Source: DATDMG01 sp036518955 (GTDB taxonomy: Bacteria > Actinomycetota > Actinomycetes > Actinomycetales > Kineosporiaceae). From it: DNA of 21,611 nt. The notes beneath the pieces are model-generated. The model did not search any database, was not told the origin of the DNA, and saw only the letters and a program-made list of their open reading frames with translations. The stretch spans positions 1 to 21,611 of the forward strand of contig DATDMG010000328.1 in the NCBI GenBank assembly GCA_036518955.1, given 5' to 3'. Below, piece by piece: positions 7,950-13,743 of the stretch; the first letter of the stretch is position 1, and every line of letters begins with the position of its first letter. The translations under genes and the position numbers were made by a program.

Positions 7950-8168
7950 ATGGAGATCATCACCTGCCCGGACCCTGACTGCGGAGCGCCGGCGGAGATC
8001 GTCGACCGCTGGACGGTGCAGTCCACCGACGGTCCCGTCGAGCACGTCACGACCCGCTGCCTGCACCGCCACCGGTTCACGCCACGGGTGGAGAGGCTGC
8101 GCGGCCGGGTTGCGCCGCCGTCGTGCTCCGCCGACTCTTCCACTCCGCGGCAGTCGGGGTCCCACTGA
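7950..8168 (+). CDS. Small zinc-ribbon-like protein
   Basis: A 72-aa protein starting at the ATG at 7950 behind GAGGGG. It begins MEIITCPDPDCGAPAEIVDRW, followed by STDGPVEHVTTRCLHRHRF. Two Cys of the first knuckle (residues 6 and 11) and a later Cys-x-His-x-His pair could bind zinc. The compact core is residues 1-50. The remaining 22 residues (Ser/Pro/Arg-rich, with one more Cys) look like an unstructured extension. I recall similar short actinobacterial proteins annotated only as hypothetical. The role is unknown; a nucleic-acid or protein-binding zinc ribbon is a guess from the motif. It is divergent from the sdh operon. Confidence 0.65.
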   Translation: MEIITCPDPDCGAPAEIVDRWTVQSTDGPVEHVTTRCLHRHRFTPRVERLRGRVAPPSCSADSSTPRQSGSH

Positions 8169-8185
8169 CGGCAGCGGGGCCGTCA
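8166..8185 (+). terminator. Weak hairpin at the end of the zinc-ribbon-like gene
   Basis: TGACGG, an 8-nt loop, then CCGTCA, beginning at the TGA stop. The 6-bp stem has no T-run, so this is only a candidate. Confidence 0.25.
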
Positions 8186-8254
8186 CCGGTGGCGGCCGGC
8201 GCCAGGGGCGCCCTGCCTCGGGTGGCGAGGGCGGCGAGCGCGGCGAGGTGGGCG

Positions 8255-8413
8255 ATGAGGGTTCTGCTGGTGGGGAGGACGGGGGCGGTCATCGACGACG
8301 TGATCGAGCGGTTGGTCTCGCCGGGCGTCGAGGTGTGGGGCTGCACCGGGATGGACGCCGCCCGGGTCCGGCAGGCCCGGGCGGCGCGCGGGGTCACCGC
8401 CCGAGGCGACTGA
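8255..8413 (+). pseudogene. Probable remnant of a Rossmann-fold protein N-terminus
   Basis: A 52-codon frame from the ATG at 8255, with GAGGTG 4 nt upstream. It encodes a beta-strand/Gly-loop/helix start (MRVLLVGRTGAVIDDVIERL) and a second strand (VEVWGCTG), then turns Arg/Ala-rich and stops. This looks like only the first beta-alpha-beta unit of a nucleotide-binding fold of about 90 aa or more. Its last 20 bases overlap the 3' end of the opposite gene at 8394-8627, where the rest of the fold would have been. It could instead be a short functional gene; the evidence is weak either way. Confidence 0.3.
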
Positions 8414-8627
8414 TCAGGAGCTTCTTGCCTTCCTCGCCGCCCTTACGGCTCTCCGTCTGTGCCCGGCGGAAGAAGTCGGCAAGCTCGTTGTCGCCGTCGC
8501 GCTGAGCGTCCTGGATGTAGGTCTCCAGGCGCAGGGCGTTGCTCAGGCAGGCCTCGGTGAACCAGATGATGTTGTAGTCCTTGTCCTTGGTGCCGGTGAC
8601 GTCCCCGGTCTCGGTGTTCGTGGTCAT
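8394..8627 (-). CDS. 77-aa conserved actinobacterial protein
   Basis: A small, charged, helix-rich soluble protein. The first 15 residues are Thr/Gly/Asp-rich. Then comes a well-conserved-looking core, KDYNIIWFTEACLSNALRL, followed by ETYIQDAQRDGDNELADFFRRAQ and a basic Gly/Lys tail. I recall closely similar hypothetical proteins in mycobacteria and other actinobacteria. The two amphipathic helices with Glu, His-free, could be half of a ferritin-like bundle, but no metal motif is complete. The ATG at 8627 has GGAGG 10 nt upstream. It is divergent from the SnoaL-like gene, sharing a 235-nt gap that holds a KstR-like operator much nearer to the other gene. Function unknown. Confidence 0.75.
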   Translation of the reverse strand: MTTNTETGDVTGTKDKDYNIIWFTEACLSNALRLETYIQDAQRDGDNELADFFRRAQTESRKGGEEGKKLLISRLGR

Positions 8628-8815
8628 CAGCGCATGTCCTCCCTGAGTGGTTGGCTGCGCTTGGGCTCATACCCGTGGGTACCCGCCCGAAACGGGCCCG
8701 GGCCGACCGGCGCGCCTGCCCTGGTCGTGGATGGCAACGGGCTGGCCGGAACGGTCCGGGAGCGCGGCGGTGAGTGTGTGCCGGTCCGCCGCGGTGGCGC
8801 TGCCGGACCGAAAAC

Positions 8816-8829
8816 GAGAACACGTTCTT
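8816..8829. promoter_or_regulatory. KstR-like operator, copy 1 (imperfect)
   Basis: GAGAACACGTTCTT has the core AGAAC-AC-GTTCT of the KstR operator TnnAACnnGTTnnA but lacks the outer T and A. It lies 33 nt before the SnoaL-like gene. The match to six of eight fixed positions, and its place next to three perfect copies in the same island, support it. Confidence 0.65.
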
Positions 8830-8862
8830 GCCAGTTGGGCTTTCGGTGAGCACACTGGCGGA

Positions 8863-9369
8863 ATGAGCGAGAGCGACCTGGAGAGTCTCCGCCGCCTCAA
8901 GTACCGCTACCTGCGGACCCTGGACCTGAAGCAGTGGGACGAGTTTGCGACCACCCTCGCCCCCGACGTGACCGGGACCTACGGCGAGCGGCTGTCCGTC
9001 ACCGGCCGGGAGGCCCTGGTGACCTACATGCGGGAGCAGCTCGGTCCAGAAGTGATCACCGTACACACCTGCCATCACCCGGAGATCGAGGTGGACGGCG
9101 ATCGTGCCACCGGGATCTGGGCGCTGGAGGACACCGTCATCGTGCCGACGATGCAGGTGCTGCTCCAGGGGGCCGCCTTCTACGAGGACCGGTACGTCCG
9201 GGGCGAGGGTGGTTCCTGGCTCATCGCGCACACCGGCTACGTGCGCACCTACGAGGCCATGGTCTCGTTGCGGGACCTGCCGAGCTTCCGCCTCACCGCC
9301 AACCGCTGGACCGCCGCGGCCGTGCCGGCCGACGTCGGCACGACCGACCCCGGTGCCACCAAAGTCTGA
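8863..9369 (+). CDS. SnoaL-like / NTF2-fold protein
   Basis: A 168-aa protein of the nuclear transport factor 2-like superfamily. The N-terminal helix LRRLKYRYLRTLDLKQWDEFATTLAPDV, the HxCHHPEIEVDGDRATGIWALED strand pair and the final YEDRYVRGEGGSWLIAHTGYVRTYE are typical. Such folds serve as isomerases, hydratases (for example delta-5-3-ketosteroid isomerase) or ligand-binding proteins; an activity cannot be read from sequence. The ATG at 8863 has only a weak GGCGGA site close upstream. The KstR-like operator is 33 nt before it, and a second operator overlaps its stop codon. Its place in the steroid island makes a steroid or steroid-CoA ligand plausible, as inference. The last 25 residues (Ala/Pro/Thr-rich) look disordered. 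Confidence 0.88.
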   Translation: MSESDLESLRRLKYRYLRTLDLKQWDEFATTLAPDVTGTYGERLSVTGREALVTYMREQLGPEVITVHTCHHPEIEVDGDRATGIWALEDTVIVPTMQVLLQGAAFYEDRYVRGEGGSWLIAHTGYVRTYEAMVSLRDLPSFRLTANRWTAAAVPADVGTTDPGATKV

Positions 9370-9380
9370 AACACGTTCTA
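9367..9380. promoter_or_regulatory. KstR operator, copy 2 (perfect), overlapping a stop codon
   Basis: TGAAACACGTTCTA fits TnnAACnnGTTnnA at every fixed position. Its first three bases are the TGA stop of the SnoaL-like gene, and it ends 21 nt before the DUF1214 gene. It probably controls an internal promoter for the DUF1214-SDR-sulfotransferase genes. Confidence 0.85.
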
Positions 9381-9401
9381 TACCATGGACGAAGGAGCGG
9401 G

Positions 9402-10571
9402 ATGCTCACGCAATCGTTCGCGGACGCCATCGGCGAGGCCGAGAAGGTCATCGCGTCGGCCTCGCACGTCCGCGACGAGTCGGATCTCGTGGAGGGCTAC
9501 GACTACCTGGCCGGCAGTGTCCGCGCCTCGCTGCAGCAGGCGTGGTCCTACCAACGGGACCACCCCTACTTCACCCAGTCCACCGGTCCGTACAGCAAGA
9601 TGGGGCTGGACAATCCGGACACCCTCTACTTCCACGCCCACCTGCGCGACGATGCCGAGTACGTGGTCAGCGGGGTGCGTGGTACCACGGTCGACCTGAG
9701 CTTCCAGGTGATGAACGGTGACTACTCGCCGGTCGTCGTCCCGGACAGCCTGACCGCCTTCGACGACCGGGCCATCGAGATCGCGGACGACGGCAGCTTC
9801 GAGATCCGGTTCGGCCCGGCGCGCAGCGATCCGGGACCGAACTACGTCGCCCTGGCTCCGGGGTCGGCCATGCTCGCGGTGCGGGAGGTGTACAGCGACT
9901 GGGAGGACGAGCGGCGCGGCGTGCTGCGGATCCACCGGGCCGATCGGGTCGGCACCGCCCCGCCGCCGCTGACGCGGGAGGTGATCGCCCGGCGCTACGC
10001 GGTGGGCGGCAAGATCCTGCTCAGCCGGCTGAGGACCTTCCTGGCCTTCCCGGAACGGTTCTACCTGAACCTCCCGGTCAACACCCTCACCCCACCCCGG
10101 ATCACCCCTGGCGGCCTGTCCACCCAGTTCTCCTCGGTGGGTCACTACGACCTGGACGACGACACCGCCATGATCGTAACGGTCCCGCGGTCCGACGCCC
10201 CGTACCAGGGGATCCAGTTGGGCAGCCTCTGGTACATCTCGCTCGACTACATCAACCATCAGACCAGCCTGACCACCGCCCAGGCCCGGACCGACCCGGA
10301 CGGCATGATCCGCTTCGTGGTCTGCGAGCGGGATCCGGGGCTCGTCAACTGGCTGGAGTGCCTCGGCCATCGGCGCGGGTACGTGCAGCTGCGCTGGCAG
10401 CGGCTCTCGGCGGGCCTGGGCGCCGCCGACGGGCCGACGGTCGAGCTGGTGCCGTTCGAGGACCTGTCCGAGCGGCTGCCGTTCCACGGCGAGGCGAGGA
10501 TCACGCCGGAGGAGTACCGGGCCAGGATCGCCGCCCGGCAGCGGGCGGTAGCGACCAGGATGCTCGGCTGA
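9402..10571 (+). CDS. DUF1214-family protein (Rv3531c-like)
   Basis: A 389-aa soluble protein with a C-terminal DUF1214-like region (about residues 240-360) containing GIQLGSLWYISLDYINHQTSLT and MIRFVVCERDPGLVNWLE. The N-terminal half has a beta-rich domain with TLYFHAHLRDDAEYVV and YVALAPGSAMLAVREVYSDW. No catalytic motif is recognised. The ATG at 9402 has GAAGGAG just upstream, and a perfect KstR operator ends 21 nt before it. It overlaps the next gene (SDR) by one base. The order DUF1214-type protein, SDR, sulfotransferase-like matches Rv3531c-Rv3530c-Rv3529c of the M. tuberculosis KstR regulon, as remembered. Function unknown; a role in steroid catabolism is inferred from the operator and neighbours. 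Confidence 0.85.
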   Translation: MLTQSFADAIGEAEKVIASASHVRDESDLVEGYDYLAGSVRASLQQAWSYQRDHPYFTQSTGPYSKMGLDNPDTLYFHAHLRDDAEYVVSGVRGTTVDLSFQVMNGDYSPVVVPDSLTAFDDRAIEIADDGSFEIRFGPARSDPGPNYVALAPGSAMLAVREVYSDWEDERRGVLRIHRADRVGTAPPPLTREVIARRYAVGGKILLSRLRTFLAFPERFYLNLPVNTLTPPRITPGGLSTQFSSVGHYDLDDDTAMIVTVPRSDAPYQGIQLGSLWYISLDYINHQTSLTTAQARTDPDGMIRFVVCERDPGLVNWLECLGHRRGYVQLRWQRLSAGLGAADGPTVELVPFEDLSERLPFHGEARITPEEYRARIAARQRAVATRMLG

Positions 10572-11368
10572 TGGGCGCGGACGTTCCCGGGCCGTTGCTG
10601 CGGGGCCGCGTCGTCGTGGTGTCAGGGGTGGGGCCCGGGCTGGGCCGGTCGATCGCCGTGCGGTCCGCGCTCGCCGGTGCGGACGTCGTCCTCGCCGCCC
10701 GGAACGCCGAGCGGCTCGACGAGGTCGCCGCGGAGGTGACCGGGATCGGGCGGCGGGCTGTCGCGGTACCGACGGACATCCGCGACGAGCGGGCGGCGCA
10801 GGGCCTGCGGGACGCCGCGCTGGCGGCGTTCGGGCGGGTCGACGTGGTGGTGAACAACGCCTTCGCGGTGCCGCCGATCACCGATCTCACGACCGTCGAC
10901 CTGGATCAGGTGCGGCGCGGGTTCGAGACCAACGTGCTGGCGGCGCTGGGCCTGACCCGGCTGTTCGCGCCTGCTCTCGCCGAGTCGCGCGGGTCCGTCG
11001 TGATGATCAACTCGGCGGTGCTCCGGCACTCCCGGCGCACGTTCGGGCCGTACAAGCTCGCCAAGTCGGCGCTGCTCGCCCTCGCCCAGTCCCTGGCGAC
11101 GGAGCTGGGCCCGCGCGGGGTGCGGGTGAATTCGGTCGCGCCGGGCTACATCTGGGGGCCGTCGCTGCAGTGGTACTTCGCGGAGCTGGCGCGGCAACGC
11201 GGCATCACGCCCCAGGAGGTGTACGACGAGACCGCCTCCGGACTGGACCTGCGCCGGCTGCCGGAACCGGACGAGATCGCCGACACCGTCGTCTTCCTCG
11301 CCAGCGACCTGGCCCGTGGCGTGACCGGCCAGTGCCTGGACGTCAACTGCGGCGAGTTCCACCACTGA
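10571..11368 (+). CDS. Short-chain dehydrogenase/reductase (SDR)
   Basis: A 265-aa classical SDR oxidising or reducing a hydroxyl/keto group with NAD(P). Cofactor motif GVGPGLG at 19-25; NNAF at 95-98 in place of the usual NNAG; catalytic Ser148, Tyr161 and Lys165 (YKLAK) all present. The C-terminal DVNCGEFHH is an atypical ending. The ATG at 10571 shares its first base with the TGA of the DUF1214 gene (TGATG), so the two are translationally coupled. The context suggests a steroid alcohol or a 3-hydroxyacyl-CoA side-chain intermediate as substrate, but no sequence feature proves this. It resembles Rv3530c in position and length. Confidence 0.93.
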   Translation: MGADVPGPLLRGRVVVVSGVGPGLGRSIAVRSALAGADVVLAARNAERLDEVAAEVTGIGRRAVAVPTDIRDERAAQGLRDAALAAFGRVDVVVNNAFAVPPITDLTTVDLDQVRRGFETNVLAALGLTRLFAPALAESRGSVVMINSAVLRHSRRTFGPYKLAKSALLALAQSLATELGPRGVRVNSVAPGYIWGPSLQWYFAELARQRGITPQEVYDETASGLDLRRLPEPDEIADTVVFLASDLARGVTGQCLDVNCGEFHH

Positions 11369-11418
11369 CCAGGCTCACCGGGCCGCACACCACCGGAACC
11401 GTCGGGGGAAGGGCACCC

Positions 11419-12630
11419 ATGGCTGCTGATCGGACCACTGCATCGACGACCGGCCGGGACGGTGTGGGCACGGTCGAGGACCTGCACGCGTCGGCGAGCC
11501 GGATCACCGGACTGGACGACTTCGGGGACGACGACTACCTCGACGGTCTGCAGGTGCTGTTGGACTCCTTCCGCACCGAGGCGGACCTGACGCCGCTGGG
11601 CACGAAGGTCGTGCGCGCCTTCCTGCGCGGAGCCCTGGTGGCCCGGCTGCTCAGCGAGGCGGCCTGGAAGGCGCACCCGGAGCACGACGACGTCCCGGTC
11701 TCGCGGCCCATCGTGGTGACCGGCCTGCCCCGGACCGGGACCACCGCGCTGCACCGGCTGCTCGCCGCCGACCCCGGACACCAGGGTCTCGAGCTGTGGC
11801 TGGCGGAGTCGCCGCAGCCTCGGCCGCCGCGGGAGACGTGGGGCGAGAATCCGGTGTACCAGCTGATCGACGCCGGCGTCCGGAAGCACCGGGAGGAGCA
11901 TCCGGGCTTCAGCGGCATCCACGCGATGTCCGCCTCGGACGTCGAGGAGTGCTGGCAGCTGCTGCGGCAGTCGATGCGGTCCATCTCCTACGAGTGCCTG
12001 GCCCATCTGCCGAGCTACTCCGCCTGGCTGGCCGAGCAGGACTGGACCCCGGCCTACCGCCGGCACCGGCGCAACCTGCAGCTGATCGGACTTCCGGACG
12101 CCGGCCGGCGGTGGGTGCTGAAGAACCCCAGTCACCTGTTCGCGGTCGATGCGCTGCTGGCCGTCTACCCGGACGCCCTGGTGGTGCAGCTGCACCGCGA
12201 TCCGGTCACCGCCATCGCCTCCGTGTGCAGCCTGAACGCCGAGGCGAGCGCAGGCTGGTCCGGCACCTTCCGGGGTGAGGTGATCGGCCGGGACCAGCTC
12301 GAGCTGTGGTCGCGAGGGCTGGCCCGCTTCGCCGAGCAGCGGGCCCGGCACGACCCGGCCCTGTTCGTCGACGTCGACTACACCGACTTCGTCCGCGATC
12401 CGCTGGGCACGCTCGAGATGATCTACGAGCGGGCCGGTACCCGGCTGTCGGACGCCGCGCGTGCGGCTGTCGTCGAGCAGCACCGGCGCGGCCGCGCCGG
12501 GGCGGCCCGCCCGTCCCACCAGTACCGGCTGGTGGACGTCGGGCTCACCGAGCAGCAGGTGCGGGATCGGTTCGCCGGGTACGTGGGCGTGGCGGGCGAC
12601 CGCGCCGGCTCGGCGGGCAGCCCGGGGTGA
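11419..12630 (+). CDS. Sulfotransferase-family protein (Rv3529c-like)
   Basis: A 403-aa protein of the Sulfotransf_3 / Stf-type family. The PAPS 5'-phosphosulfate loop is visible as VVTGLPRTGTTALHRLL (about 99-115), and the 3'-phosphate segment as LHRDPVTAIASVCSL (about 257-271). The general-base position is not clear. KNPSHLFAVDAL, between the two, is a further family mark. The ATG at 11419 follows GGGGGAAGGG. It lies 50 nt after the SDR and is presumably in the same KstR-controlled operon. A sulfotransferase in sterol catabolism is unexpected: it could sulfate a sterol hydroxyl, or the fold may have been reused. It ends 3 nt before the convergent luciferase-like gene. The Gly/Ser/Ala-rich C-terminus looks disordered. 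Confidence 0.88.
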   Translation: MAADRTTASTTGRDGVGTVEDLHASASRITGLDDFGDDDYLDGLQVLLDSFRTEADLTPLGTKVVRAFLRGALVARLLSEAAWKAHPEHDDVPVSRPIVVTGLPRTGTTALHRLLAADPGHQGLELWLAESPQPRPPRETWGENPVYQLIDAGVRKHREEHPGFSGIHAMSASDVEECWQLLRQSMRSISYECLAHLPSYSAWLAEQDWTPAYRRHRRNLQLIGLPDAGRRWVLKNPSHLFAVDALLAVYPDALVVQLHRDPVTAIASVCSLNAEASAGWSGTFRGEVIGRDQLELWSRGLARFAEQRARHDPALFVDVDYTDFVRDPLGTLEMIYERAGTRLSDAARAAVVEQHRRGRAGAARPSHQYRLVDVGLTEQQVRDRFAGYVGVAGDRAGSAGSPG

Positions 12631-12633
12631 GCG

Positions 12634-13503
12634 TCAGAACCGCTGGATCACCTTCTCCGCGAAGCGCTCCATCGCGGCTGCCTTGCGCTCGACGTCCGCC
12701 TCGAATCCCAGCCCCTCGAACAGCCAGGGGACGGTGATGACGTCCGTGACGCCGATGTCCTCCAGATCCCGGTAGCCGGACACCCCGAACCGGTCGGTGC
12801 AGACGGCCTGGATCTCGAACGGCTCGCCGGCCCGGCCGTACTCGGCCCGGAGTTCCGCCAGCCGCTGGATGGCCCGGTGCAGCTCGTCCCGCGTCATCAT
12901 CGCCGACGCCCAGCCGTCGCCGACCCGGGCCGCGCGGCGCAGCGCCGGCTCGGTGTGTCCGCCGATGTAGAACGGCACCGGCCGGCCCGGTGCCGGGCTC
13001 ATCCGCAGCGCGCCGAAGTCGAAGAACTCGCCGTGGAAGGCGACCGTGCCGCCGCCGAGGATGAGTCGCAGGACCTCGATGGCCTCGTCCGCCCGTCGGC
13101 CGCGATCCGGATAGGGGGCCCCGCACCAGGCGAACTCCTCCGGTGCCCAGCCGATGCCCAGACCGAGGCCGAACCGGTCCTCGGTGAGGGCCGCGACCGA
13201 GCCCACCTGCCGGGCCAGCAGCACGGGGTTGCGGGACCCGAGCTTCAGGACCGAGGTGTAGAACCGGATCCGCCGGGTGACCGCGCCCATCGCGGCGGCC
13301 GCGATCAGCGGATCGGCCCACGGGGTGTCCTCGGTCCAGAACCGGTTCCCGTCCGGGGTGTACGGGTAGGCGGCCGAGACCGTCTCGGACCAGAACAGCG
13401 AGTCGGGCAGGACGACGGCGGAGAAGCCGCAGCGTTCCGCCGTCCGGGCCAGCTCGGTGAACTGGGCGGGCGGGCTGAGCGCGACCGAGAGGCTGAACTT
13501 CAC
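12634..13503 (-). CDS. Luciferase-like F420-type oxidoreductase (TIGR03619-like)
   Basis: A 289-aa TIM-barrel protein of the luciferase-like monooxygenase superfamily, in the group usually F420-dependent in actinobacteria. Family marks: MKFSLSVALSPPAQFTELAR at the start, CGFSAVVLPDSLFW, TPWADPLIAAAAMGAVTRRIRF, LGSRNPVLLARQVGSVAALTEDRF, LGLGIGWAPEEF, and PFYIGGHTEPALRRAARVGDGW. Cofactor choice (F420 or FMN) is inferred. The start is the GTG at 13503; a perfect KstR operator ends its near edge 11 bp upstream, so the leader is very short and only a weak CGAGG precedes the start. It is convergent with the sulfotransferase and divergent from kstD. The substrate is unknown; KstR control makes a steroid intermediate likely. 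Confidence 0.9.
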   Translation of the reverse strand: MKFSLSVALSPPAQFTELARTAERCGFSAVVLPDSLFWSETVSAAYPYTPDGNRFWTEDTPWADPLIAAAAMGAVTRRIRFYTSVLKLGSRNPVLLARQVGSVAALTEDRFGLGLGIGWAPEEFAWCGAPYPDRGRRADEAIEVLRLILGGGTVAFHGEFFDFGALRMSPAPGRPVPFYIGGHTEPALRRAARVGDGWASAMMTRDELHRAIQRLAELRAEYGRAGEPFEIQAVCTDRFGVSGYRDLEDIGVTDVITVPWLFEGLGFEADVERKAAAMERFAEKVIQRF

Positions 13504-13513
13504 CCTCGAACGA

Positions 13514-13527
13514 TAGAACAGGTTCTA
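13514..13527. promoter_or_regulatory. KstR operator, copy 3 (perfect)
   Basis: TAGAACAGGTTCTA matches TnnAACnnGTTnnA at all fixed positions, with perfect 6-bp arms around AG. It lies 11 bp upstream of the luciferase-like gene (- strand) and 216 bp upstream of kstD (+ strand), so direct control of the former is more likely. Confidence 0.88.
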
Positions 13528-13572
13528 GCTGTAGGGGTACTCCCCTGGGCCGGGGGGCGGTGGCTGTCGCTC

Positions 13573-13594
13573 TCCGGGGCGGCTCCGCCCCGGA
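13573..13594. repeat. Compact GC inverted repeat in the kstD upstream region
   Basis: TCCGGGGCGG and CCGCCCCGGA are 10-bp perfect arms with CT between them. It lies between the KstR operator and the probable kstD promoter. Role unknown: insulator-like terminator or a second protein-binding site. Confidence 0.4.
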
Positions 13595-13620
13595 AAGCCG
13601 CGCCGATTCGTCGATCCTGT

Positions 13621-13649
13621 TTGACAGCGCCCCCAACCAAGCGCATGCT
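13621..13649 (+). promoter_or_regulatory. Probable kstD promoter
   Basis: A perfect -35 TTGACA at 13621-13626 is followed after 17 nt by CATGCT (3 of 6, including the conserved A and final T). That places transcription start near 13656, about 90 nt before kstD. No KstR operator overlaps it. Confidence 0.45.
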
Positions 13650-13743
13650 CAAGTCCCATCGGACGGCGTTGTCGCCGTCGAATCAGCGTGTGCGGGCCAC
13701 GCCGAACGGCGGGGCTGTTCGCGTCGTCCTCAGGGGGTTCCTC

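Noticed and set aside
8671..8697. Short inverted repeats (TACCC-GT-GGGTA and GCCCG-AAA-CGGGC) in the gap upstream of the SnoaL-like gene.
   Set aside because: Five-bp GC arms are expected by chance in such DNA and match no known operator.
10358..10570. Upstream extension of the SDR frame.
   Set aside because: It lies inside the DUF1214 gene; the ATG at 10571 coupled through TGATG gives a normal SDR N-terminus.
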